From positions 6,266,001 through 6,330,000 of the forward strand of contig NZ_AP019308.1 of assembly GCF_003945345.1 (NCBI RefSeq): DNA of 64,000 nt, written 5' to 3'. Below are positions 17,829 through 26,106 of this stretch, in pieces (the first letter of the stretch is position 1; every line of letters starts with the position of its first letter). Under the pieces are notes generated by a model, which saw only the letters and a list, made by a program, of their open reading frames with translations, made no database searches and was not told where the DNA came from. Origin of the DNA: Paenibacillus baekrokdamisoli (GTDB lineage: Bacteria; Bacillota; Bacilli; Paenibacillales; Paenibacillaceae). The position numbers were made by a program, and so were the translations under genes.

Positions 17829-18668
17829 TTAAGAATTCCGCTGCTCCAGCCACCCAATCATAGTAGTGAAAACCTCTTCGCGTTTGCTCTCATTATGCAG
17901 CTCATGCTGGAATCCAGTCCATTCCATGAAGGTGCAGTTCGGACCGGCCGCTTGAGCAAATTGCCTGCTGGCGTTAATGGAGGTCACTCGGTCTGATCCT
18001 CCATGCATGAGAAGCAGAGGAATTGACCATTCCGAAGCATGCTTCAAGGCCCACAATCCAGCACTTTGAATAGATAAGAAGAATCTTGCTGTAATATTGC
18101 CATGTCCGAGCGTATCATTCCGGTACATCTCCATCATGCCAGGGTCGGAGGTCAAATGATCGACATTTAATGGCCTTTTACTTGTGTATGCAGGGAGAAC
18201 TCGCTCCACGATTCGGGCTATAACAACCTGCAGCGGCGGAGGAGAGAAGGCGAGCTTTAGCCAAGGACCTGTTATTATGGCTCCCTCAATAGCAGGCTTG
18301 CGTCGCAAGATATAATTCAGTGTGACGTTACCGCCCATACTATGGCCAAACAAATAGACAGGTACGTCAGGATAAGTGTGTCTAGCATGAGCCAGCATGC
18401 CATCTATTCCGAGTAGGAGAGCCTCATAGGAGACGGTATGGCCACGCTTGCCTTCCGTACGTCCATGCCCGCACTGATCAAAGCCAAGGACAACGTAATC
18501 ATTAGCAGTGAACATGTCTGCCACATGGTCGTACCGACCAATATGTTCGCCCATTCCATGGATAATACCGATAACGCCTTTCACCCTTTGTGTATTCTCA
18601 GGCTGCCATTCACAAGCAAACCGCTGTGAACCATCTGTACACTGCATTTGAAATGTTCGTGATCCCAC
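17829..18668 (-). CDS. Alpha/beta hydrolase, monoacylglycerol lipase / lysophospholipase type
   Basis: A 279-residue cytoplasmic protein. The motifs are GHGRTEG (family loop HGRSxG), the nucleophile elbow GHSMGG (~110), a lid-like region after it, an acid in HGGSDRVTS (~230), and a C-terminal His in GFQHELHNE (~260). GIIHGMGEHIGRY carries the oxyanion region typical of monoglyceride lipases. The frame is open back to ATG 18704, but GGAGGT followed by six bases and GTG 18668 fits better and starts with VGSRTF. Likely role: hydrolysis of lipid mono-esters. It faces the fructan genes and is not part of their operon. Confidence 0.85.
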   Translation of the reverse strand: MGSRTFQMQCTDGSQRFACEWQPENTQRVKGVIGIIHGMGEHIGRYDHVADMFTANDYVVLGFDQCGHGRTEGKRGHTVSYEALLLGIDGMLAHARHTYPDVPVYLFGHSMGGNVTLNYILRRKPAIEGAIITGPWLKLAFSPPPLQVVIARIVERVLPAYTSKRPLNVDHLTSDPGMMEMYRNDTLGHGNITARFFLSIQSAGLWALKHASEWSIPLLLMHGGSDRVTSINASRQFAQAAGPNCTFMEWTGFQHELHNESKREEVFTTMIGWLEQRNS

Positions 18669-18750
18669 GCCATCACCTCCGTTTCGCGGCCTTAAGACCG
18701 CCATTTACTATCAATTTGAGTAGCTGTCCATTCCATTCGTGATTCAGCAA

Positions 18751-19758
18751 TTACCAAGCTCGGGCATATTGCTTAGGTGCCTCAATGGTTACGCCAAGCT
18801 CCTTAGCCGCAGTGCGCGGCCAGTAGGGGTCGCGAAGCAGCTCACGTGCTAAGAAGATCAGATCGGCTCTTCCGCTTTGCAGAATTTCCTCGGCCTGAAC
18901 GGCACGAGTAATCAAACCAACCGCCGCTGTATCAATATGGGCCTCGTTACGGATTTTATCGGCAAAAGGAACCTGATAACCGGGGTATGTATGTGGAGCC
19001 ATGGAAACTAAAGCCCCAGAGCTGCAATCAATTAGATCCACGCCCTGTTCTTTCAGGTTTGCAGATATTTGCACATAATCCTCTACATTTAATCCTTCCT
19101 CATGATAGTCGCTTGCAGAGACTCTTACGAATATTGGCCCTTCCCAGATGGCACGAATTGCGCTCACAATTTCGCTCAGGAAGCGGTAACGGCCTGCTGC
19201 ATCGCCACCATACTCATCTTCTCTCTTATTCGATAACGGAGAAAGAAATTCATTAATTAAATAGCCATGCGCCGCATGGATTTCTAGAATATCGAATCCA
19301 GCCTCTATCGCTCGCTGTGCCCCTTTGACAAAGGCTTCAATGGCTTCATGGATCTGACTTATCGTCATCGCTTCCGGTGTCTTCATCTTGTCACTGAAGG
19401 CAATCGCGGAAGGGGCGATTATGGGTTCGTCGATGGTTGCTTTTCTACCTGCATGTGCCAATTGAATAGCAGCCTTGCTGCCGGAATCATGAATAAACTG
19501 CACAAGCTGCCGCAGACCAGAGATTTGGCCATCCTCCCATATGCCAAGATCTTGATAGGAGATTCTTCCTTGCTCAGTGACGGAGGTAGCCTCTACCATA
19601 ATTAGTCCAGCACCGCCGACAGCTCTGGTCGTGTAATGAACGAGATGAAAAGGCGTTATTTTACCGTCTTTATTGATGCAGGAGTACATACACATCGGTG
19701 ACATGACAATCCGATTTTTCAGTACAACATCTCTGACTTTATATTCGGAGAATAGCAC
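18751..19758 (-). CDS. namA: NADPH dehydrogenase, old yellow enzyme family (YqjM/NamA-like)
   Basis: A 335-residue FMN-dependent ene-reductase. LKNRIVMSPMCMYSC near the N-terminus includes the YqjM-type Cys in the SPMCMYS motif. Later blocks are HAGRKA, LEIHAAHGYLINEFLSPLSN (the HxxH/Y active-site region), FVRVSASDY and GRADLIFLARELLRDPYWP near the C-terminus. The frame continues to 19836, but those extra 26 residues are hydrophobic and unlike the family. GTG 19758, nine bases after AAGGA, gives the normal ~338-residue length. It reduces activated C=C bonds and is involved in detoxification or stress in Bacillus. It stands 83 bases downstream of the lipase-like gene start, on the same strand. 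Confidence 0.88.
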   Translation of the reverse strand: MLFSEYKVRDVVLKNRIVMSPMCMYSCINKDGKITPFHLVHYTTRAVGGAGLIMVEATSVTEQGRISYQDLGIWEDGQISGLRQLVQFIHDSGSKAAIQLAHAGRKATIDEPIIAPSAIAFSDKMKTPEAMTISQIHEAIEAFVKGAQRAIEAGFDILEIHAAHGYLINEFLSPLSNKREDEYGGDAAGRYRFLSEIVSAIRAIWEGPIFVRVSASDYHEEGLNVEDYVQISANLKEQGVDLIDCSSGALVSMAPHTYPGYQVPFADKIRNEAHIDTAAVGLITRAVQAEEILQSGRADLIFLARELLRDPYWPRTAAKELGVTIEAPKQYARAW

Positions 19759-19882
19759 AGCGCCACATCCTTCTTTTTGGCCCAGTATATCATAGCATTC
19801 GCATGAAAATAAAATGATTAAGATGAGGACGCCCATAGGGGAATAATTTTCAGAAAACAGGTGTTTTTTTTATACGGCCTTC

Positions 19883-20881
19883 TTGGATAACAAGAAAACC
19901 GCTACATCCCATCAATTCCGCATCTCACGCCTTTCTAAACCACCCAGCTATAGTAAGGACATGAACAATAAACGAAATTATGCCTGCAGAATCACAACGG
20001 ATCTTGTTTATAAGGGATACGACACCGTTGTCATGGAGAATGAGGTCTTCCGATTAACGATGCTTCCTGGCAAAGGGAGTGATGTCATTGAACTGCTGCA
20101 CAAACCAACGGACACCGACTTTTGCTGGATGACCCAGCTTGGCTTACGCAAGCGGGAAGCGCTATTCACTGCGTTTCAACAGCAATATGAAGGCGGGTGG
20201 CAGGAGATCCTGCCGCATTTATCAGGCAAGCACCAGTTTCAGGGTATCTCGATGGAAGCCTATGGTGAAGTCAGTTTAACCGAATGGTCGTATTCGATTC
20301 TGAAGGATACGCCGGAGGAGATAACGGTCTGCTTCACGAATCGACTTCGGACGATGCCGCTTGTTATTGAGAAGATGGTAACGCTGGTCACCGGAGCACC
20401 CGGCTTCCAGATTTATGAGCGGGTAACGAATGAGTCTATAGCAAGAATATTCGCGGATTGGGGACATCATATCACGTTCGGCACGCCTTTCCTGACTCCA
20501 GGAACCTCTATTGAGCTGCCTGTGAATAGGCCTCCTTTTATCGTGCCTGAGTTTGGAAGTCCGGGAGGATTCGAGTCGCTAAAGGTTGATCATGGAGCGT
20601 ACCGACTAATGCGTCCGGATGGGATCGGTGCTCAGATCAGCTGGGATGCAGAAAAGTGGCCTCATCTCTGGTTTTGGAGAGATTTTGGAGGCGATACGTC
20701 ACCTCCTTACTATGGAAGGCATTTCAATGTCGGATTAGAAATGTTCACTTCGCCGCCGGCAAGCGGGCTTCAGGAGTCGATCGATCGCGGAACGGCGATG
20801 AAATGGGAAGCCCATGAGACAGTGAGTGCCCATTTGCAGTTTACTGTGCTTCATGAAGATCTTGCGAGAATTGATAAATGA
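19883..20881 (+). CDS. Mutarotase-like (aldose 1-epimerase fold) protein
   Basis: Up to 332 residues. The core has the beta-sandwich pattern of galactose-mutarotase-like proteins: VVMENEVFRLTMLPGKGSDV near the N-terminus, GWQEILPH, DWGHHITFGTPFL and LWFWRDFGG with GLEMFTSPP. The catalytic His/Glu pair cannot be assigned with certainty. The start is unclear. TTG 19883 has no ribosome binding site, and ATG 19961 (MNNKRNYAC) has AAGGA too close. It precedes an unrecognised large protein and two esterases on the same strand, so conversion of sugar anomers or recognition of a glycan in that pathway is inferred. Confidence 0.65.
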   Translation: MDNKKTATSHQFRISRLSKPPSYSKDMNNKRNYACRITTDLVYKGYDTVVMENEVFRLTMLPGKGSDVIELLHKPTDTDFCWMTQLGLRKREALFTAFQQQYEGGWQEILPHLSGKHQFQGISMEAYGEVSLTEWSYSILKDTPEEITVCFTNRLRTMPLVIEKMVTLVTGAPGFQIYERVTNESIARIFADWGHHITFGTPFLTPGTSIELPVNRPPFIVPEFGSPGGFESLKVDHGAYRLMRPDGIGAQISWDAEKWPHLWFWRDFGGDTSPPYYGRHFNVGLEMFTSPPASGLQESIDRGTAMKWEAHETVSAHLQFTVLHEDLARIDK

Positions 20882-20901
20882 GAGGAATGAGATAATTAAG
20901 G

Positions 20902-23187
20902 ATGACTATCAGCATACAGCCTTATATCATAGCGGGTAAGCAGTTTAAGTTGGTCTTCGATTGGCTAGAAGAAAAGGGTGGCTATGGCTATACACTTTAC
21001 GTGAACGGCAAGGATAGGGAATGGAATGCCGTCTCCGCCCGTGGCAACTCCCTGGTTAAGGGAAAGAGCTTTGACCTTTATCCCTCGGCAATTACAATCG
21101 TGACTGCTGATCAGGAATGGAAGCTGACGGGGACGGGGCAAGCGCTCAATGCGCAGAAGGAAGCAATCACTTATCCATGGGAAGCTAGCATTACGTATGA
21201 TAGCAGCAATGATTGGTTGAAGGTAAAGGTGAACGTGAACAGCGATCAGAATATTGCGCTGCAGATGATAGATGGCGTAGAGCCGGAACTTACGATCGAT
21301 ATGGGGCTTCTTCCTCCTTATGACAGAGGCGATCATGTCTGGTTCAAGACGAGTATCAACAATCCGACCAAATGGAATGATGAAGCGTACGGTAACGACT
21401 GTCCAGCGATGTATTATTACGATTCCTATTATCATTTTGACTTGATGATGTATTTTGATATGACGGATATGTCTTGGATGTCTCGTGACAATATTGCGAG
21501 ATTCCTTAACTATCGCTGTGGTTTCCGTAGACGCTATAAGCCGTCACCAGCTTATGAGCTGGGTCTATATGCGGATGGATTCTCGGGGTATGTGTTCCCT
21601 GCGGGCGAGCAGACTTTTACGTTTTACTTGAAGGCTCGGAAGCAGCTGTCTTCGCCAACCGAGACGACCGCGCTTAAAGAGCTTATGGATCATTGCCTCC
21701 AGCTTGTACCCGCTGAAGCGGAGTGGCCGGAGAAAGCGACGGATTGGGAAGACTTCACGGAGCGCTGCACAACGGATCTCATGGATCCGCAATGCTGGAA
21801 CTCGAATGATACGTTCGATGACTTTATTCTTAACTATGTTAATGGCTACTCACCAGCTTGGCAGGAAGCATTCGAGAGCAAGAACCTGACCATTGATTTC
21901 ACGAAAAGTCCTTGTATCGATTCGGCAGTATTCATCGGTTATCCGCTTGCCATCGTTGATGCCGTGAAACCTAATCGTCACTACACGGCGCTTCTTGATC
22001 GTATTCTGGCGTTCATCCGCACTTATGTTGGTCACAAGGTAGAAGATGAGCAGGCCCGGAAGAATTCTGGGAACGCGGTATTCCGGGATGGTGTCATCGG
22101 AACCTGGCAGTTCGTTTACATTCTAGAGCAAACGTGGCAAATTGCGTATTTGAAAGGGGAGCAGGACCTGCTTGATTATGCACAGGCTGAGATTGAGGAT
22201 GTGCTAATTCCCCTTAGTCGCAACGTGAATTATTTATTCCCGCTTAGCTTCAATATGGGAACATTGCGTAAGCACGGCAATGGTGATGCCTATATGGTCG
22301 CTGGTATTTATGCCTACTTCATGGTGAGCTTGTATAAGGCAACGGGTAAACCGTTATATCTAGAAGAAGCTTCTCGTGCGATTAAACCGCTCTTGAATAT
22401 GCCGGTTAGTTCGCTTTCTCAAGAAGTATTCATGTTCGGTCTTGGCATTCAAGCCGCTTCGGAGCTGCATAAGCTGACTGGTGATGGGGTATACAAGGAA
22501 ATTTATGAATACTTGGTCGCGCAGAATCTTCGCATGATGTACTGGTTCAATGATAATACGAAAGAAGAATACCAAAGCTATAATACCTTTGCTATGTTCC
22601 AGGCCTGTACGCCCATTATTTATCCGGCTTTCTTCGAGAACATCGAATGTTTGGCGCGAATTGCATCTACCTTAGATACACTTGAAGCAAGCAAAGGGCT
22701 GCTGCGTGTATTCAATCATGCTAGGAAGAATAATCTGTACATGTTCCCGCAGTGCTTGCCGGAGAACCGTCACAGCTCAAGTCTGATGTACATTCCATTT
22801 GAGAATCTTGGGGTACTGGAGGATGAGAAGACGGGCTGGATTGGGCAGGAGATCTATGGCTGCGGTCAGGTCTACCAGGCTTATCTCATGTGGGAGGCCT
22901 TCGGGAAGAGCAGCGACCGCGATATTTTGCTGCTTAACCTCAACAACTATAAGATTGCCGATCTCAATGATGTACAGCATATGGGACTTGCCTTTATTGC
23001 TTATAATCCGGAAGCGGTAGAGAAGACCTTTGATATCGTATGGACGGAGTCTGCTGCCAACCGCACGGTATGGATCAGCAAGCATGTAGATGATGCTAAT
23101 CCAAGTGAAATATCCGTAACAGAAGGAAGAATTACATTAACGCTAAAGCCCGATGAGCATGTGTATATAAAAGTGGAGACGAGCTAA
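20902..23187 (+). CDS. Unrecognised 761-residue protein, possible alpha/alpha-barrel carbohydrate enzyme
   Basis: No family is confidently recognised. The first ~270 residues are beta-rich (FKLVFDWLEEKGGYGYTLYV; WEASITYDSSNDWLKVKVNV). The region ~300-680 has repeated helix pairs with sugar-enzyme flavour (GTWQFVYILEQTWQIAYLKG; YMVAGIYAYFMVSLYKATGK; EVFMFGLGIQAASELHKLTG), suggesting a six-hairpin toroid such as in lyases and unsaturated glucuronyl hydrolases. The C-terminus returns to beta strands and ends YIKVETS. No signal peptide is seen, so it is cytoplasmic. A 20-base gap to the mutarotase-like gene and 37 bases to the esterase gene suggest co-transcription. Its 3' end was copied in the downstream tandem duplication. 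Confidence 0.7.
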   Translation: MTISIQPYIIAGKQFKLVFDWLEEKGGYGYTLYVNGKDREWNAVSARGNSLVKGKSFDLYPSAITIVTADQEWKLTGTGQALNAQKEAITYPWEASITYDSSNDWLKVKVNVNSDQNIALQMIDGVEPELTIDMGLLPPYDRGDHVWFKTSINNPTKWNDEAYGNDCPAMYYYDSYYHFDLMMYFDMTDMSWMSRDNIARFLNYRCGFRRRYKPSPAYELGLYADGFSGYVFPAGEQTFTFYLKARKQLSSPTETTALKELMDHCLQLVPAEAEWPEKATDWEDFTERCTTDLMDPQCWNSNDTFDDFILNYVNGYSPAWQEAFESKNLTIDFTKSPCIDSAVFIGYPLAIVDAVKPNRHYTALLDRILAFIRTYVGHKVEDEQARKNSGNAVFRDGVIGTWQFVYILEQTWQIAYLKGEQDLLDYAQAEIEDVLIPLSRNVNYLFPLSFNMGTLRKHGNGDAYMVAGIYAYFMVSLYKATGKPLYLEEASRAIKPLLNMPVSSLSQEVFMFGLGIQAASELHKLTGDGVYKEIYEYLVAQNLRMMYWFNDNTKEEYQSYNTFAMFQACTPIIYPAFFENIECLARIASTLDTLEASKGLLRVFNHARKNNLYMFPQCLPENRHSSSLMYIPFENLGVLEDEKTGWIGQEIYGCGQVYQAYLMWEAFGKSSDRDILLLNLNNYKIADLNDVQHMGLAFIAYNPEAVEKTFDIVWTESAANRTVWISKHVDDANPSEISVTEGRITLTLKPDEHVYIKVETS

Positions 23188-23224
23188 TACATTGCGTGTA
23201 TAATCATCTCTGAGGAGTGATAAC

Positions 23225-23851
23225 ATGACATTAATTGACAATAAAGCGGTCGTTTTGTTTCAAGGAGACAGTATTACGGATGCGGGACGAAACCGAGATA
23301 ATGGAGCGGATCTAGGTCCGGGTTATGTGAATCTTATTGCATCACTATTTGCTAATAAGCATGATGATAAAGGGGTAAGCTTCCTTAATCGTGGTGTGAG
23401 CGGTGATCGTGTTGTTGATTTGGAGAGACGCTGGCAAGCCGATTGCCTCGATTTGAAGCCAACCTGGGTTTCCATTTATATTGGTATCAACGATACTTGG
23501 CGGCGCTATGATAGTAATAATCCATTAAGTGTAGAAGATTACACCAATACTTACCGCAAATTGATTCAACAGACTAAGAATCAGCTCAATGCCAAGTTCA
23601 TCTTAGTCGAGCCATTCGTCTTGCCTGTTAACGAGCAACAGAAGACATGGCGCGAAGACCTTGATCCGAAGATTCAGGCGGTACGCGAGCTGGCCAATGA
23701 ATTCAAGACGCTATATGTTCCACTTGATGGCTTGTTCGCAGCAGCAGCCACGAAGACGGGACCTGAGTATTGGGCACCGGATGGTGTTCATCCTTCGGCA
23801 GCTGGCAATGCACTAATTGCCAATGCTTGGCTCCAAGCGGTAAAAGCATAA
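23225..23851 (+). CDS. SGNH/GDSL hydrolase, Axe2-type carbohydrate esterase (copy 1)
   Basis: A 208-residue protein. The four SGNH blocks are FQGDSITDAG (nucleophile Ser), NRGVSGDRV (oxyanion Gly), IGINDTWRRYD (oxyanion Asn) and DGVHPS (Asp-His). It resembles cytoplasmic acetyl-xylan esterases of the Geobacillus Axe2 kind, including GIND-W-R-x-Y-D. GAGGAGTG precedes ATG 23225. It lacks a signal peptide, so it should deacetylate imported acetylated oligosaccharides. It follows the 761-residue gene and has its own terminator, which is duplicated with it. Confidence 0.9.
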   Translation: MTLIDNKAVVLFQGDSITDAGRNRDNGADLGPGYVNLIASLFANKHDDKGVSFLNRGVSGDRVVDLERRWQADCLDLKPTWVSIYIGINDTWRRYDSNNPLSVEDYTNTYRKLIQQTKNQLNAKFILVEPFVLPVNEQQKTWREDLDPKIQAVRELANEFKTLYVPLDGLFAAAATKTGPEYWAPDGVHPSAAGNALIANAWLQAVKA

Positions 23852-23864
23852 ATAGCATGCATTG

Positions 23865-23929
23865 ATATCCTCATGAATATGGAAACGCTGACTGAAGGTT
23901 GGTTGCTTCCTATTCATGGGGATATTTTT
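23865..23929 (+). terminator. Terminator hairpin after SGNH copy 1
   Basis: ATATCCTCATGAATA (23865-23879) pairs with TATTCATGGGGATAT (23911-23925) with one G-T wobble, and a T-run follows. The loop is ~31 bases and can form inner pairs. It is the diverged twin of the hairpin after copy 2. Confidence 0.75.
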
Positions 23930-24025
23930 GTTAACGAGGTGAATTTTTCATGGAAAGATATGTATATAAAAGTGGAGACGAGTTCATTCATTGCGTGTAT
24001 AATCGTTTGCGGAGGGGTGATAATC

Positions 24026-24628
24026 ATGACATTAATTGATGATAACGCGGTCGTTTTGTTTCAAGGAGACAGCATTACGGATGCGGGACGAAACCGAGAT
24101 AATGGAGCGGATCTAGGTTCGGGTTATGTGAATCTTATTGCATCACTATTTGCTAATAAGCATGATGAGAAAGGGGTAAGCTTCCTTAATCGTGGTGTGG
24201 GCGGTAATCGTGTTGTTGATTTGGAGGAACGCTGGCAAGCCGATTGTCTGGATTTGAAGCCAACGTGGGTATCGATTTATATTGGTATCAACGATACTCC
24301 ATTTCGTTTAGAAGAATACACCAGTACCTACCGTAAATTGATGCAGCAGACTAAGAATCAGCTCAATGCCAATTTTATTCTGATCGAGCCATTCGTCTTG
24401 CCTGTTAACGAGCAGCAGAAGACATGGCGTAAAGACCTTGATCCGAAGATTCAGGCGGTACGTGACCTCGCCAATGAATTCAAGACGCTATATGTTCCAC
24501 TTGATGGCTTGTTCGCAGCAGCAGCCACGAAGACGGGACCTGAGTATTGGGCACCGGATGGTGTTCATCCTTCGGCAGCTGGCAATGCACTAATTGCCAA
24601 TGCTTGGCTCCAAGCGGTAAAAGCATAA
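24026..24628 (+). CDS. SGNH/GDSL hydrolase, paralogous copy 2 with loop deletion
   Basis: A 200-residue near-copy of the preceding esterase. Catalytic blocks GDSITDAG, NRGVGGNRV, IGINDT and DGVHPS are kept. In place of the segment after IGINDT in copy 1 (WRRYDSNNPLSVED) it has PFRLEE, eight residues shorter. In Axe2-like enzymes this loop borders the active site, so specificity may differ. The reading frame is open upstream to 23873 only because the duplicated intergenic region happens to lack stops. The true start is ATG 24026, preceded by GGAGGGG as in copy 1. Oxyanion block II also changes from VSGDR to VGGNR. Confidence 0.88.
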   Translation: MTLIDDNAVVLFQGDSITDAGRNRDNGADLGSGYVNLIASLFANKHDEKGVSFLNRGVGGNRVVDLEERWQADCLDLKPTWVSIYIGINDTPFRLEEYTSTYRKLMQQTKNQLNANFILIEPFVLPVNEQQKTWRKDLDPKIQAVRDLANEFKTLYVPLDGLFAAAATKTGPEYWAPDGVHPSAAGNALIANAWLQAVKA

Positions 24629-24642
24629 AATAGCATGTATCG

Positions 24643-24707
24643 ATATCCCCATGAATATGGAAACGCTGACCGAAGGTTGGTTGCTTCCTATTCATGGGGA
24701 TATTTTT
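24643..24707 (+). terminator. Terminator hairpin after SGNH copy 2
   Basis: A perfect 15-bp inverted repeat, ATATCCCCATGAATA (24643-24657) and TATTCATGGGGATAT (24689-24703), with a T-run at 24703-24707. It ends the mutarotase/esterase operon before the next importer. Confidence 0.85.
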
Positions 24708-24868
24708 GTTAATGAGGTGAATTCTTCACGGAAGGGGCGGTTTTTTTGCTCTGGGCCTTATTTTGTCACAAGAAAATCATCATTTCTCGATAAACCAGCT
24801 TGTAACGTCCTAAGGTGAAGATGGGCTACAATAAATGTACAGCAAGCTAGTGAAACGGAGGATGCAGC

Positions 24869-25801
24869 ATGAAAACGACAGTTATCAAACATAAAGGCTT
24901 GCGGGATTTAGTCACCAATCGATATCTTTATGCTCTTGCTATACCGGCCGTAATATTCAGTGTCATTTTCGCTTATCTGCCTATGATCGGCGTCCTCATC
25001 GCCTTCCAAGATTTTAATCCCATTAAAGGGATATGGCATAGCGAATGGATCGGCATGAAGAACTTTGTGTTCTTCTTTCGCGGTCAGGATTGGCTCATCA
25101 TTACGTCTAATACGGTACTCTTCAATGTGATGTTTATTATTACTGGAACGATTCTTGCACTCACGCTTGCGATTATGTTGACGGAGTTAGGCAAAAACAT
25201 AGGTGTGCGCGTCATGCAGTCCGTCATGATTTTACCCAACTTTATCTCATGGCCGATCGTTGGACTATTCTCAGTCGCCTTCTTCACGGCAGACACTGGT
25301 GTCATTAATCATTTCCTGACCTCTATGGGAATGAACACCATTGATTTCTACACGGATGATAAGGTATGGCCGGTCATTCTTGTTCTCTTTAATCTCTGGA
25401 AAACGGCTGGTTTCGGTGCCATTGTCTACATGGCTGCTATTGTAGGCATTGATAAAGAAATGTATGAAGCGGCGCGAATCGACGGTGCATCTAGGTTCCA
25501 AAGCATCTTCCGAATTACAATTCCCATGCTGAAAAGCACGATTGTGATGCTCTTCCTGCTGAGCCTTGGCAATATCTTTGGCGGTAATCTCGATATGATC
25601 TATTCCTTGGTCGGTGATAATACGTTCCTCACGAGCCGCACAGATACGATTGATACGTATGTATTCCGGGCTCTTCGCACAACAGGCTCATTTGGAATGA
25701 CGCAGGCAATTGCCTTGTTCCAATCCTTGGTCGGATTCATTCTTGTCATTACGGCTAATAAGGTTGCTGGGAAGCTGGATAAAGAATCTGCCTTGTTTTA
25801 G
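24869..25801 (+). CDS. ABC transporter permease, LplB-like
   Basis: A 310-residue membrane protein. The opening RYLYALAIPAVIFSVIFAYLPMIGV and the segment IAFQDFNPIKGIW followed by GMKNFVFFF are hallmarks of LplB/YtcP-partner permeases, which form a distinct branch of CUT1 transporters. The EAA loop is YEAARIDGASRFQSIFRI. GGAGGATG precedes ATG 24869. It pairs with the permease at 26,107 although 305 bases of repeat-rich DNA separate them, an unusually long gap for such a pair. Family substrates include pectin and hemicellulose oligosaccharides. Confidence 0.92.
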   Translation: MKTTVIKHKGLRDLVTNRYLYALAIPAVIFSVIFAYLPMIGVLIAFQDFNPIKGIWHSEWIGMKNFVFFFRGQDWLIITSNTVLFNVMFIITGTILALTLAIMLTELGKNIGVRVMQSVMILPNFISWPIVGLFSVAFFTADTGVINHFLTSMGMNTIDFYTDDKVWPVILVLFNLWKTAGFGAIVYMAAIVGIDKEMYEAARIDGASRFQSIFRITIPMLKSTIVMLFLLSLGNIFGGNLDMIYSLVGDNTFLTSRTDTIDTYVFRALRTTGSFGMTQAIALFQSLVGFILVITANKVAGKLDKESALF

Positions 25802-25826
25802 GCTCAACACTTGATATTCGAAGAAG

Positions 25827-25960
25827 GCCGCTACGCGGACGGATCATTCTTACGATCGCTGTTGTCTCCCTATTTCTTGATTATATCCCTTAGGGGTAGA
25901 AATACGGAGACAAAGGCGAACGCTATCGCTTCTTCAGAACGATTCCGTCCGCTCCGCTAG
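25827..25960. repeat. Imperfect palindromic intergenic element (REP/MITE-like)
   Basis: About 134 bases that fold back on themselves. CGGACGGATC (left, from ~25836) opposes GATTCCGTCCG (right, ~25941-25951), and GTCTCCCTATTTC (25864-25876) opposes GAAATACGGAGAC (25899-25911) with one mismatch. The centre is ATCCCTTAGGGG. There is no ORF of substance. I recall similar strings as multi-copy intergenic palindromes in Paenibacillus genomes, but that needs a genome search. It separates two permease genes that are normally adjacent. Confidence 0.6.
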
Positions 25961-25980
25961 GTACTTCGTGATGGCAAGTG

Positions 25981-26095
25981 CACGCAAAAACTTAGGCAGG
26001 GCCACGCAAAAACTTAGATTACGCTTCCGAAGTCGTTTTTGCTTGAATGACCTCGTTCCTCGGTCTATCGGGCAGAGCCACGCAAAATCGTTTAG
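25981..26095 (+). repeat. Three direct repeats CACGCAAAAacttag
   Basis: CACGCAAAAACTTAG occurs at 25981 and exactly again at 26003. A third related copy, CACGCAAAATCGTTTAG, is at 26079 and runs into the ribosome binding site of the next permease. Between copies 2 and 3, GCAAAAAC and GTTTTTGC form an inverted repeat. Function is unknown. With the adjacent palindrome it fills the whole 305-base gap, in which no gene is seen. Confidence 0.7.
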
Positions 26096-26106
26096 GAGGG
26101 TCACCC

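Larger units (their letters stand above)
23163..24735 (+). repeat. Tandem duplication, 799-base unit
   Basis: The sequence GTATATAAAAGTGGAGACGA occurs at 23163 and again at 23962, 799 bases later. Homology runs from the last codons of the 761-residue gene, through the ribosome binding site and SGNH gene, to the terminator hairpin and ~20 bases beyond. Unit 1 is 23163-23961 and unit 2 is 23962 to about 24735. Unit 2 is 24 bases shorter inside the gene. The copies differ by scattered substitutions, so the event is not brand new. Confidence 0.9.

Noticed and set aside
23873..24025. N-terminal extension of the second SGNH esterase
   Set aside because: This open stretch is duplicated intergenic DNA with the terminator hairpin. 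The ribosome binding site and ATG 24026 match those of copy 1.
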